Positions 1 to 7,269 of a stretch of 39,430 nt of DNA are shown one piece after another. The notes beneath the pieces are model-generated. The model was not told where the DNA came from and did no database searches. It saw only the letters and a list, made by a program, of their open reading frames with translations. The first letter of the stretch is position 1. The number at the start of each line of letters is the position of its first letter. Source of the stretch: a virus; the IMG/VR virus record IMGVR_UViG_3300050129_000187, positions 1 through 39,430 of that record; one strand, 5' to 3'. A program made the translations under genes and the position numbers.

Positions 1-207
1 TCAAGCGTCGGGGGGATCTGAAAAGATTGGGATCGGGAACTTTTGCCGTAGCTCGTCGATTTTGGCTTTGAGACACGGCTTTTCGATGGTGTTGTGGAAG
101 GTGAATTCAAAGGGCTGCCCAGACTTTTCGAGATGAACGGTCGTGAAGTCATCGGGCAGACACGATTCATAGCAGTAGTCGCAAATGACTGTGCGGCCGA
201 TGACCAT
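1..207 (-). CDS. Small CxxC protein of unknown function
   Basis: A 68-residue protein with cysteines at positions 9, 12, 16 and 45, which could bind one zinc ion. No named family is recognised. The ATG is preceded by GAGGACGC, a usable Shine-Dalgarno site, as for the next three genes upstream. Its TGA stop is the first triplet of the window. If the molecule is circular, the next gene starts immediately after it (TGA-ATG at 39430), so the two would be translationally coupled. Confidence 0.6.
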   Translation of the reverse strand: MVIGRTVICDYCYESCLPDDFTTVHLEKSGQPFEFTFHNTIEKPCLKAKIDELRQKFPIPIFSDPPDA

Positions 208-213
208 GCGTCC

Positions 214-426
214 TCATTTTCTGACCACGATGAGCTGATAGTCGGGGTCGAGGTTATGCCGGTTGATCTCCTCCGCGATCTTCTCTGCGGGGAAATTGGA
301 AAACAAAACGTGCCAAGCTTCATGCTTCTTCGGAGGCAGGCGCGAGATGTTGTTCTTCTCGGCCGTACCTCCGAGCGAGCGGGGCTTCCGGTGATGGCGC
401 GTCAGGCCGCTGGTTGATCGAGGCAT
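214..426 (-). CDS. Small HNH-like protein (HHR...GG...N...H...WH type)
   Basis: A 70-residue protein with an N-terminal HHRKPRS-LGG motif, then NNIS and a KKHEAWH segment. This is the layout of a very short HNH-like family often seen in uncultured bacteria and mobile elements; nuclease activity is not established. I chose the inner ATG at 426 over a longer upstream frame, because the conserved region starts there and GGGGAG precedes it. It overlaps the 3' end of the regulator gene upstream by 25 bases, so the two are probably co-transcribed. Confidence 0.65.
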   Translation of the reverse strand: MPRSTSGLTRHHRKPRSLGGTAEKNNISRLPPKKHEAWHVLFSNFPAEKIAEEINRHNLDPDYQLIVVRK

Positions 427-770
427 GGCGCGCTCCCCGTGATCGGCGCGTGGCAGTTCGGGCATGTGACGCTTTTTTGCGCGATGCCGTACTGCTTTGC
501 TTTCCGATAAGCGCCCGTCCTGCTGATGCCCAAGAGGCGGGCGGCTCCGACGACGCTGCCGGTCTTCTCCGTCGCCTTCGTGAAGGCGATCCGTTCGAGC
601 GCCGACAGGTTCAGGGTGTCGGGATCGGGCATGGCACACCTCATGGCGAGATGGCATGCCATTGATCCCATCGCATAGGCGCGTTCGGCAAGCCGGAGCG
701 CGTCCAAGGTGCCTCCCCGTACGGCGCGGGAGAGCGATTTCAGCGTGTGAAGGTCGGTGTCTGGGATCAT
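402..770 (-). CDS. Fis-type helix-turn-helix regulator with C-terminal zinc knuckle
   Basis: A 122-residue protein. Residues about 58-96 form a Fis-like helix-turn-helix: an SALERIAF helix followed by GAARLLGISRTGAYRK and a YGI end, as in the DNA-binding tails of Fis and sigma54 activators. A short cysteine motif follows (CPNC at 103-106 and a Cys at 116), perhaps a zinc knuckle. The start at 770 is preceded by GAGGG and lies 8 bases after the DUF932 stop. No AAA+ domain is present, so it is probably a small DNA-binding regulator of phage or host genes rather than a sigma54 activator. Confidence 0.65.
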   Translation of the reverse strand: MIPDTDLHTLKSLSRAVRGGTLDALRLAERAYAMGSMACHLAMRCAMPDPDTLNLSALERIAFTKATEKTGSVVGAARLLGISRTGAYRKAKQYGIAQKSVTCPNCHAPITGSAPCLDQPAA

Positions 771-778
771 GGCGGCCC

Positions 779-1495
779 TCAGTTCACCCCGGCGAAGAAC
801 TCGCCGAGATTGGCCGTCGCCCGGAACTGGGGCAGCGGTTCGAGAACCTTGAACGCGGACGTGAAGGCGTTCTGGAGCGACCACACGTTCCGCGGCTCGA
901 AGTCGGGATACTGCGGCTTGAAATACGCAAGATCCACGAGCTTCGCAAGGTGCTTCGGGGCTTCGAGTTTGCCGGCGATGAAAGCGTCGTAGATGATCGC
1001 CTTCGCCCGGTCGTCCGTAAGCTGATCCGCTTTCCAGCGCTCCACCTGTTCGGTGAGAGGCTTAAAATTCCGCTGGATGCGGTCGATGCCCAAGGCGATC
1101 GAGTCCATGATTAAGAGCTTCTTCGTGTGCTTGGCCTGAATGGCGAAGAACTCGCCGTTGAAGGCCATGTTGTCGCACACGAATACCCGGATGCCCGAGA
1201 CCATGCCGAACCGCATGGACTTGTCGTTCGCGTTCCTGATGCCGATCGAGAACCGGAAGTCCTGCGTTGAGGTCGCGAGATCAAGCACGCCGAAGAGCTT
1301 CATGCCGTCTTCCGAGACCGCGTATTCGTCCCGGACGATGGAGAGCTGGCGCCGGGCCAATGCCTCATGGACTTCGTCCACGAGATCGGCATGTTTGATT
1401 GGTTTGAAGGTGTCCGTCGCTTCCGGCGGAAGGATGGTGACAAGTTGATCGCGCGAGAGTTTACTGGCTCCCGCATGGGCGATGAGCTGGTCCAT
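779..1495 (-). CDS. DUF932 family protein
   Basis: A 238-residue protein with the DUF932 hallmarks: a FGVLDL-type strand, an RFG-VSGIRVFVCDNMAF-GEF block around residues 95-115 and an alpha-helical C-terminal half. DUF932 proteins are common in phages and plasmids; their biochemical role is unknown, and this one is slightly shorter than typical members. The ATG at 1495 follows AAGGAGAATTCA, a textbook Shine-Dalgarno site unlike the core phage genes. Its roughly 270-base leader is heavily structured (see 1496-1766), so its expression may be controlled at the RNA level. Confidence 0.8.
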   Translation of the reverse strand: MDQLIAHAGASKLSRDQLVTILPPEATDTFKPIKHADLVDEVHEALARRQLSIVRDEYAVSEDGMKLFGVLDLATSTQDFRFSIGIRNANDKSMRFGMVSGIRVFVCDNMAFNGEFFAIQAKHTKKLLIMDSIALGIDRIQRNFKPLTEQVERWKADQLTDDRAKAIIYDAFIAGKLEAPKHLAKLVDLAYFKPQYPDFEPRNVWSLQNAFTSAFKVLEPLPQFRATANLGEFFAGVN

Positions 1496-1766
1496 TGAAT
1501 TCTCCTTGTTGTGAAAGGGCTAGAAGGGCGCTTGTGCCGTTTAGCAGGGGAATCCTGTCGAGGAGAATTCCTTTTTCAAACGCCCAGCGCTATCAAGAAA
1601 TGTCCATCGCGCGCGCCGGGTCTTCCCAGACCGAGGAACGCTTCCTGATAGCGCTGGAAGTTCAAAACATCCCAAGGACTTTCAAGTGCGGACGTAAGCG
1701 CCCTGCGCTGGATCGGTGCCGGGTCGAAAGCGGCACCTCACCAGCACGGGACGCTCGTCCCGCGTC
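1496..1766 (-). other. Structured noncoding leader (candidate RNA element)
   Basis: A 271-base gap without a convincing gene. In the minus-sense RNA I see in order: CGGGAC(GAGC)GTCCCG at 1762-1747; GGTGCCG/CGGCACC at 1737-1715; AGCGC(AGG)GCGCT just after; a long stem pairing 1657-1642 with 1599-1584 (16 consecutive pairs, one a G-U); inside it GGTCT(GGGA)AGACC with a GNRA tetraloop; and a weaker GGAAT/ATTCC stem near 1580-1550. The wobble pair and the GNRA loop exist only in the minus-sense RNA. It lies directly upstream of the DUF932 gene and downstream of the holin-like gene. There is no U-tract, so it is not a simple terminator. Confidence 0.45.
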
Positions 1767-1970
1767 TTATTGCTGCGCTGCCGGAGGGTTGGGCGCTTTC
1801 GCCGATGCGACGGCGGTGTTCACGTCGTTCACGTGGAACACGATAGAAACGACAGAGAGGATAGTGCCAAGGACTGCGGACACATTCTGGGGTACGACGT
1901 TCAGAATCGCGTTACCGGCAAGGACGACGCACGTCGCGATGAGCGTCCATGTGGTCTTTGAAAGTTTCAT
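1767..1970 (-). CDS. Holin-like small membrane protein
   Basis: A 67-residue protein with two hydrophobic segments (about residues 8-27 and 31-48) and a short polar Pro/Ala/Gln-rich tail, matching the size and shape of a two-helix phage holin. It directly follows the cysteine peptidase gene, which is where a holin would sit in a lysis cassette. No Shine-Dalgarno site is visible. The family cannot be named from sequence alone; a non-lytic small membrane protein is the alternative. Confidence 0.55.
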   Translation of the reverse strand: MKLSKTTWTLIATCVVLAGNAILNVVPQNVSAVLGTILSVVSIVFHVNDVNTAVASAKAPNPPAAQQ

Positions 1971-2002
1971 TGTTGTGAATGGAAAGGTTTCGACCTTTGA
2001 CC

Positions 2003-2902
2003 TTAAAGCTGCCCGACCTCTTTTTGAATGAGGCCCGCAGCTTGCTCAATGTCGTTGATGATCTGCTGGATGATCGAATTCTTCTCGGGCTGCGTAAGCG
2101 TCGGATGGTTCACGACGGCCTGCACCGAAGGCGGCATCTTATAGAGCACGATCGCGTTTTTCACGAACGGAATGTAGTTCTCTTGGAAGTACCCGAACCC
2201 GCTCTCGCCCCACTCGGTGCTCCACGAGTTCGCGAACCAGATGTTCGTCTGGTCGTACCTTCCGCCGATCGCGAAGAAGTGCGCGTCGATGACTTCCTTC
2301 GGCGGCCGGATCGGGAGCACTTTGGCTGCGGCCCACGAGGTCGTTCCGTCCGGGGCGGTGTACCATTCCTCGCCGACTTGGGCTTCCACGATCACGGTCT
2401 TGTATTTCACGATCGCGGACTGTAGGCCGCTCCATGAGAGGTCGGTGAGCATGAGCGGAATCCATCCGGCCCGGGCGAGCGCGTCTTGGATCGCCTGCGG
2501 CGTGGCTTCCGAGTACGGGGTCGCGTTGCCGTCCGGATCGGTTGTCGTATTCCCGTCATCAGGAAAGAGCGTATCGAGGCACGAGCCGGCGTTCTGGGCT
2601 GCCTTCCCGATCGCGGTAATGAACGTCCCTGCCTCGTTTGGAACGCCGTCCACGGTCTTCTCATAGGCGTACGAAAAGCTTCCGGAGAGCTTTTCGTTGA
2701 GGCTCAAGAGATACGCAAGTGCAAAGGCGAGCGAGTATCCTCCGCACTCAGGAGACTGGCTCTGCATAAGGATGGGCGCCGTGAAGAATGCGGGATCTTC
2801 GTAGGTTGCCGGCGGGACAGCAGGGGCAGCCGCGGCGACAAGTTCTTCACCCGTTCTTGTGTAGGGGATCGCTCCTAATTTCTTGAAGCGGAAGGGTTCC
2901 AT
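2003..2902 (-). CDS. Papain-like (C1-type) cysteine peptidase, candidate lysis enzyme
   Basis: A 299-residue protein with the papain-fold signature: an oxyanion glutamine (Gln47) six residues before Cys53 in SPECGGYSLAFA, the catalytic histidine in DAHFFAIGG (His208), and the asparagine in ANSWSTEWGESGFGYF (Asn225) with the usual trailing Trp-Gly. The catalytic set therefore looks complete. There is no signal peptide. The C-terminal 45 residues are helical. It sits between a coiled-coil/membrane-anchor gene and a holin-like gene, and no lysozyme, amidase or transglycosylase was found in the window. This suggests it cleaves cell-envelope peptides at lysis. A virion-associated or host-directed protease is also possible. 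Confidence 0.8.
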   Translation of the reverse strand: MEPFRFKKLGAIPYTRTGEELVAAAAPAVPPATYEDPAFFTAPILMQSQSPECGGYSLAFALAYLLSLNEKLSGSFSYAYEKTVDGVPNEAGTFITAIGKAAQNAGSCLDTLFPDDGNTTTDPDGNATPYSEATPQAIQDALARAGWIPLMLTDLSWSGLQSAIVKYKTVIVEAQVGEEWYTAPDGTTSWAAAKVLPIRPPKEVIDAHFFAIGGRYDQTNIWFANSWSTEWGESGFGYFQENYIPFVKNAIVLYKMPPSVQAVVNHPTLTQPEKNSIIQQIINDIEQAAGLIQKEVGQL

Positions 2903-2948
2903 TGATGTTCAGTGTGAGTGATTGGCGGATTTCCGCAAGTGTGGATAA

Positions 2949-3245
2949 TCAGTGCGGCCCGAAGATGATGGCGAGGATGCCGATCGTGATCGTGATAATC
3001 GCAAGGAACACTTTCGCGGATACGCTGAAGCCCTGACGCGTTCCCGCTTGGAATTTCTCGTCGCCGAGTATCTTCCCGAAAAGGTCGTCGTGCTTTCCCA
3101 CGCGGCCGTTGAGGGTGGCGAGGTGATTGTTGACCGCCTCGAATCCTTTGATCGTGATCCCGCGAAGTTCCGCGATCTGCTGGGCGAGCTCGAAGTCGGT
3201 CTGATGTGGTAATTGCTTTGAAGATGATGTACGTCGCGGCGGCAT
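2949..3245 (-). CDS. Small coiled-coil protein with C-terminal membrane anchor
   Basis: A 98-residue protein: a basic N-terminus, a helical stretch (about 17-65), then a single membrane helix at residues 76-95 ending in GPH. This resembles the haemolysin XhlA-like accessory lysis proteins in overall plan, but no signature motif is recognised. It begins 4 bases after the tail protein stop and precedes the cysteine peptidase, so it may belong to the lysis cassette. Confidence 0.55.
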   Translation of the reverse strand: MPPRRTSSSKQLPHQTDFELAQQIAELRGITIKGFEAVNNHLATLNGRVGKHDDLFGKILGDEKFQAGTRQGFSVSAKVFLAIITITIGILAIIFGPH

Positions 3246-3249
3246 GGAA

Positions 3250-4611
3250 TTAGGAATTTACGGTGAATGCATAAGGAGTCGGGATGTAAATGCCCGCAAC
3301 GCCGAAATGCGTCACCGAAACGTTGTATCCGCCGCCGGTATTCTTGATGTAGAGCTGGACCTCATCGCCGGCTGCGAGCGAGAGTGAGTCAGTGAATGAA
3401 ACTGGGGACGTGCTGCTCGACGAGTGGGTTGTTCCCACCGCGATGCCGTTCTTGTACACGAGAAAATCACCCGTCGCCGATCCTGAAGCTACGTAACCGT
3501 CCGTGATGATGGTATAAGTCCCGGATGGAAGCGACGCGGGGCAGGTGAACTGATGAACCTGCGTGTATGTTGAGCTCGTCGTGTTTGCTGCGCCGCAGTC
3601 GACGATGAGGATATTCCCGCTTGTTGGGTCGTAGATGCCGGCGCCTAGCGTACCGCTTACGGGAATAGTCCATTGAGGGTTCGCGCCTGATCCTTGGGTT
3701 TCAAGGACGTACCCACTCGTGCCGGGCGCGAGGGTCACCCATGAGGATCCGTTGAAATAGAGAAGGTCGCCCTGAGCCGGACTGGACGGCGCAAGAATGT
3801 ATTCCCCGTAAGGGTTCGAGATTGTCGGGCGCACGTCATTGTAGATGTATCCTTCGCCGCTCTGTTGATTCTCATTGTCGTAGAGCGCGGTTTCGCTGAC
3901 GACGTTGTAGAGCTCGCAAATCGGGACGACGCCTGTCGGATAGGCGGGAGCGGAAGGTGACGTGGATTCCGTGCCAGTCGTCCACGCGAGCGTTCCGGAC
4001 GAATTGATCGTGAGGACATCGATGCGCGGATGAGAACTGGGAGCCGTGACCGTCGGTGTCGAGCCGCCGGTAAAAAGATAGCGCGTTCCGCCTATGTAAT
4101 ACGTCCCGTCTTCCACATAGAGCTGCATCGTCTGTGCCGTCCATGAACCGCCCGTGACGGTGGTCGAAGCCGTAAAGCTCGTAAGGGCGCCCGAGATCCC
4201 GTTCACATTCTTGTTGAGCGAAAACGGGACGATGCTCGTGGACGAGCCCGGCAATGCGTACCCGCAATATTGGAGAAGCGTCTGGTTTCCTGCAGAGGCC
4301 GCAACTTGCGTCGCGCTCGTGAGATCGGGACGCCTTAGGAAGTTCACGAGGTTCAGCGCGGTCGCTGCGGCGGACGCGCCGATGAGGACATTGTTCGCGG
4401 TTGACCCGATTGCTGAAACGAAGGTGATCACAATCGCGGTGCCATTGATCGTAAGCGTAAGGGTATGGGTATTCGCGGGATTGGTGGGAAGTGCGATCGC
4501 GCCGAGCTGCTGATGCGCCAAAAGGAATCCGCCGCCGCGCGCGTCGTCGCGCCGGTCATTGTGATGGGAAGCCAAGATGTTCTGGTCGGTGCCGATTGGC
4601 CGGGATTTCAT
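3250..4611 (-). CDS. Tail fibre / baseplate structural protein
   Basis: A 453-residue, beta-rich, Ser/Thr/Gly/Asn-rich protein. The middle (about 155-270) has the style of phage fibre shafts (YVEDGTYYIGG, HPRIDVL), and residues 275-345 read like a tail-fibre linker (GDLLYFNGSSWVTL). The last ~100 residues resemble a small jelly-roll or Ig-like tip domain with YTIITDGYV and GDEVQLYIKNTGGG. It lies downstream of the hub and another tail protein, as expected for the distal tail. Receptor binding is an inference from position. Confidence 0.6.
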   Translation of the reverse strand: MKSRPIGTDQNILASHHNDRRDDARGGGFLLAHQQLGAIALPTNPANTHTLTLTINGTAIVITFVSAIGSTANNVLIGASAAATALNLVNFLRRPDLTSATQVAASAGNQTLLQYCGYALPGSSTSIVPFSLNKNVNGISGALTSFTASTTVTGGSWTAQTMQLYVEDGTYYIGGTRYLFTGGSTPTVTAPSSHPRIDVLTINSSGTLAWTTGTESTSPSAPAYPTGVVPICELYNVVSETALYDNENQQSGEGYIYNDVRPTISNPYGEYILAPSSPAQGDLLYFNGSSWVTLAPGTSGYVLETQGSGANPQWTIPVSGTLGAGIYDPTSGNILIVDCGAANTTSSTYTQVHQFTCPASLPSGTYTIITDGYVASGSATGDFLVYKNGIAVGTTHSSSSTSPVSFTDSLSLAAGDEVQLYIKNTGGGYNVSVTHFGVAGIYIPTPYAFTVNS

Positions 4612-4612
4612 G

Positions 4613-5170
4613 TCAGTTGGAAATAGCTATATCGATTTCCAAAGTCGTATCAACGCCAGCAGACTTTGAATAGCCGGAAGCGAACAGCGCGTGGTTGAAC
4701 ATATTGCCGGAACCGATGCTTGAATCTCCGCCGATAAAACTTCCGCATTCGTAGTAGGTCTCGTTTGCAAGCACCGCATCAGGGAAGAAGAACTGGAGCT
4801 GCGCGGTGTTCAATCCGAAGTCGGCCGCGTAGGAGACGGCCGCGCGGTTCGTTGGGGTTGTAAGGGCGGTGTCGCCGGCCGCGGGCGTAGTGTTGCCCGT
4901 TCCGATCTCGCCCCACGCGATTCCAAGCGGGAAATTGAAGGTGCCCGTATAGCCGCTGATCAGGTACTGCACGAGGATGTCGATACCGTAGTTCGGTGAA
5001 TCGACGATCAGATTCTCCTGTCTCACTTCCTCCTTCCCGTCTTCAAGGAGCTGTCGGGCAAGATCGAGCTTGCCGAGGGACTTGAGCGTTTCGTAGCAAT
5101 GAATGGTCCCCGCCGGGTGTGAGCGGATGATGATGGTGCCTTTGATCTTCAGGCCGTCGGACGATTGCAT
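4613..5170 (-). CDS. Tail-tip structural protein
   Basis: A 185-residue protein that ends 1 base before the fibre gene and follows an HNH gene. Residues 60-185 are beta-rich and contain a NAAVSYAADF-like stretch and YYECGSFIG, similar to the receptor-proximal tail proteins of many siphoviruses whose texts read 'W..IGTG...P..gDTaL'. The leader before ATG is A/C-rich (ACCCGCACCACCC), with no Shine-Dalgarno site. Exact role unknown. Confidence 0.5.
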   Translation of the reverse strand: MQSSDGLKIKGTIIIRSHPAGTIHCYETLKSLGKLDLARQLLEDGKEEVRQENLIVDSPNYGIDILVQYLISGYTGTFNFPLGIAWGEIGTGNTTPAAGDTALTTPTNRAAVSYAADFGLNTAQLQFFFPDAVLANETYYECGSFIGGDSSIGSGNMFNHALFASGYSKSAGVDTTLEIDIAISN

Positions 5171-5184
5171 GGGTGGTGCGGGTT

Positions 5185-5742
5185 TTAATAACTATAGGGT
5201 GCGCCGCCGATTTTTACTATGTGGAGAACTGGTTGTTGTCGATTATTCCCATAGGTTGCGGTCTGCTTGTGACAGTCGCGACAAAGTGTGATGCCGTTCT
5301 CAAGAACCAATCGGAGCCGCGGGTATTTTGCGAACGCGTAGATGTGATGTGCCTCTAAGCGCCCTCCTCGCTCACCACAGTCAAAACAACGATAATCATC
5401 TCGTTTGAAGACTGCCTCTCTCCAATCGCGATAAGCCTTCAATCGTTTGAAGCGTTTAGCGGCTTCCTCTTTGCGACCTTTAAAATCGAAATTCCGCTTT
5501 TGGGCGGCGAGTTTCTTTGCAACCACTTCTGGGCGCTTCATGGAGCTGGGAATATTCGCGAGACTTTGTTTAATGCGAGCACGGTGCTCGGGGCTTAGCT
5601 TTCTGCCCCTTAAGGGGGAAGGACCATAATTGCGATTGTTGTTCCAAATCGCAATTCCGAGCGTGCGACAAGGAATCGAACAAAATCGTTTTTGTCGAAG
5701 ACGTAATGGCTTTCTGCAAATTTCGCAGGGTTTACCTTTCAT
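5185..5742 (-). CDS. HNH homing endonuclease (free-standing)
   Basis: A 185-residue protein with an N-terminal cysteine pair motif (CEIC...FCSIPC), a basic NUMOD3-like segment (SPEHRARIKQSL at about 49-60), and a C-terminal HNH domain: CFDCG, then EAHHIYAF, ENGITLC and DCH. It sits alone between two tail genes on the operon strand, the usual site for a phage homing nuclease. Its DNA is visibly more AT-rich than its neighbours. The domain closely resembles that of the second HNH gene at 12881-13498, so the two are paralogous insertions. Confidence 0.85.
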   Translation of the reverse strand: MKGKPCEICRKPLRLRQKRFCSIPCRTLGIAIWNNNRNYGPSPLRGRKLSPEHRARIKQSLANIPSSMKRPEVVAKKLAAQKRNFDFKGRKEEAAKRFKRLKAYRDWREAVFKRDDYRCFDCGERGGRLEAHHIYAFAKYPRLRLVLENGITLCRDCHKQTATYGNNRQQPVLHIVKIGGAPYSY

Positions 5743-5756
5743 GAGTGTTTTAATCG

Positions 5757-7268
5757 CTACGAATAGGAAGAAAAGCCATAGCGCGCTTGTGGAGAACTCG
5801 GGCCGTAGACGTAGGGTCGCGAAGCTCCGGTGGCAGTCACTGTATCCGCGAGGACGAGTGTTTCGGGCGCGTATTCGAGATTTTCCGTGATCGTGTCGTC
5901 CGAGACGTCCGTCTGGGTCTGCTCCTGCTGAAGGATCGTCGTCATGAGGTCAGTGAAGGTGACATTGTCCGACCCGATGCACTCGACCTGATATTCGAGC
6001 ATTCCGTTGATATTGAGCCCGTCGTCGCCGGGAGCATAGCCCACGGCTTCGATGCGCTTGATCACGAGGTTGTAGTTCGTGATGCCCATGGCCGGGACAT
6101 TGACCTTGATCGTTTGCCCGATCTGGCAGCCGGCGATGAGCGTGTTGAATTTCACATCGTAGACCGGGTGGCCGAACTGGAGGATTTGCGCCGTCGCGCG
6201 GAGCTGCGCCTCGGGAACGGACGTGATCGTGGAGTCCGTGATGACGCCCTGCCGCTCGCCGTAGAGAGCGATGCTCGCATTGTTTGAGGCGTGAGCAACG
6301 ATCGGAACTTGCGCCGTGCCAAAGATCTTCACGACGCCGCCGCCTGACGGAGCGCCGGCGGTGAACTGGATGAACCGTCCGGAGTCGCTATAAAGAACCT
6401 GCACCGTGGAGGGGTCGGTCACTTGGTTCAGCACGCCGACCGTCTGCGGCGTGCCATTCAGTTCGACGACGATCGTGCTTGAGCTATATGCGTAAGCGAC
6501 CGGGAAGGTGTTCGCCGTCCCGTTCGTCGGGTACACGTCGTTCGTTGTGGACGCGGTAAACATGACGGGCAAAGTGCCGCCGATCACGTACACGCTGTTC
6601 TGCATGTTCGTAATCTGGAGATCGATGTCGAGCGAGTTCCACTCGACTTCGCCGGAGGTCGCGTCCACGGTGATCGGAGCGACGCCTCCATCGCCTACCG
6701 CACCGCCGCCGTCGCCGTCGTCCACGTCGCCCAAGAAGAAATACACCGTCTTGTCGGGTCCTATGAACCAGTCCCAGCCGATGAGCTTCGCGAGCGATTG
6801 GAGCGCCTTCGACGGCTGCTGATAATTGAACTTGATGGTCTCGACGAGGAAGTTGCCGCGCTGGACGCCGTCGAGGTTAAATCCTTTGCCTGCACAAAAC
6901 GTATTGATAATGTCGGCGACGATGTCGGCCGGGTCCATCCCGGCGTAGTTCTTTTTCACCAAAGTTCCGTCGAGCAAAAACCCATAATCCGTGGCTGTGA
7001 TCTGCCATGTGATCATGAGCCCCGAGATGATCGGTTCCACTTCGGTACAGGTTCCGCCCCAGATGAGTCCGGTCGAATCGTAGAGCTCGATCGTGTCGCC
7101 GATCGCGGGGATAGTTTTCGCGGGATAGGTCTGGCCGACACCCTGACGGACGTTGAAGGTGAACGTTCCGGTTTCCTTCGTGAGCACGCTCACGGCGTCG
7201 ATCGATTTCCAATCGACGGATTTTGAAATGTCCGTGCTGTTATCGAGGATCTTCACGGGATTCGCCAT
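5757..7268 (-). CDS. Baseplate hub / tail-tip protein
   Basis: A 503-residue protein. The N-terminal 100 residues (short strands with IGDTIELYDSTGLIWGGTCTEVE) and the following YGFLLDGTLV, ADIVADIIN and LQSLAKLIGWDWFIGPDKTVYF blocks are typical of the phage hub family related to gpD/Gp27 and Tal N-termini. The rest is beta-rich and includes a late segment on conversion of coordinates (PVYDVKFNTLIAGCQIGQTIKVNV) common in that family. It starts 1 base after the tape measure stop, the normal gene order. Confidence 0.75.
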   Translation of the reverse strand: MANPVKILDNSTDISKSVDWKSIDAVSVLTKETGTFTFNVRQGVGQTYPAKTIPAIGDTIELYDSTGLIWGGTCTEVEPIISGLMITWQITATDYGFLLDGTLVKKNYAGMDPADIVADIINTFCAGKGFNLDGVQRGNFLVETIKFNYQQPSKALQSLAKLIGWDWFIGPDKTVYFFLGDVDDGDGGGAVGDGGVAPITVDATSGEVEWNSLDIDLQITNMQNSVYVIGGTLPVMFTASTTNDVYPTNGTANTFPVAYAYSSSTIVVELNGTPQTVGVLNQVTDPSTVQVLYSDSGRFIQFTAGAPSGGGVVKIFGTAQVPIVAHASNNASIALYGERQGVITDSTITSVPEAQLRATAQILQFGHPVYDVKFNTLIAGCQIGQTIKVNVPAMGITNYNLVIKRIEAVGYAPGDDGLNINGMLEYQVECIGSDNVTFTDLMTTILQQEQTQTDVSDDTITENLEYAPETLVLADTVTATGASRPYVYGPSSPQARYGFSSYS

Positions 7269-7269
7269 C

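Noticed and set aside
1495-2031. 178-codon plus-strand frame over 1496-1766
   Set aside because: It overlaps the holin-like gene antisense and has no ribosome site; the DNA is better explained by stem-loops.
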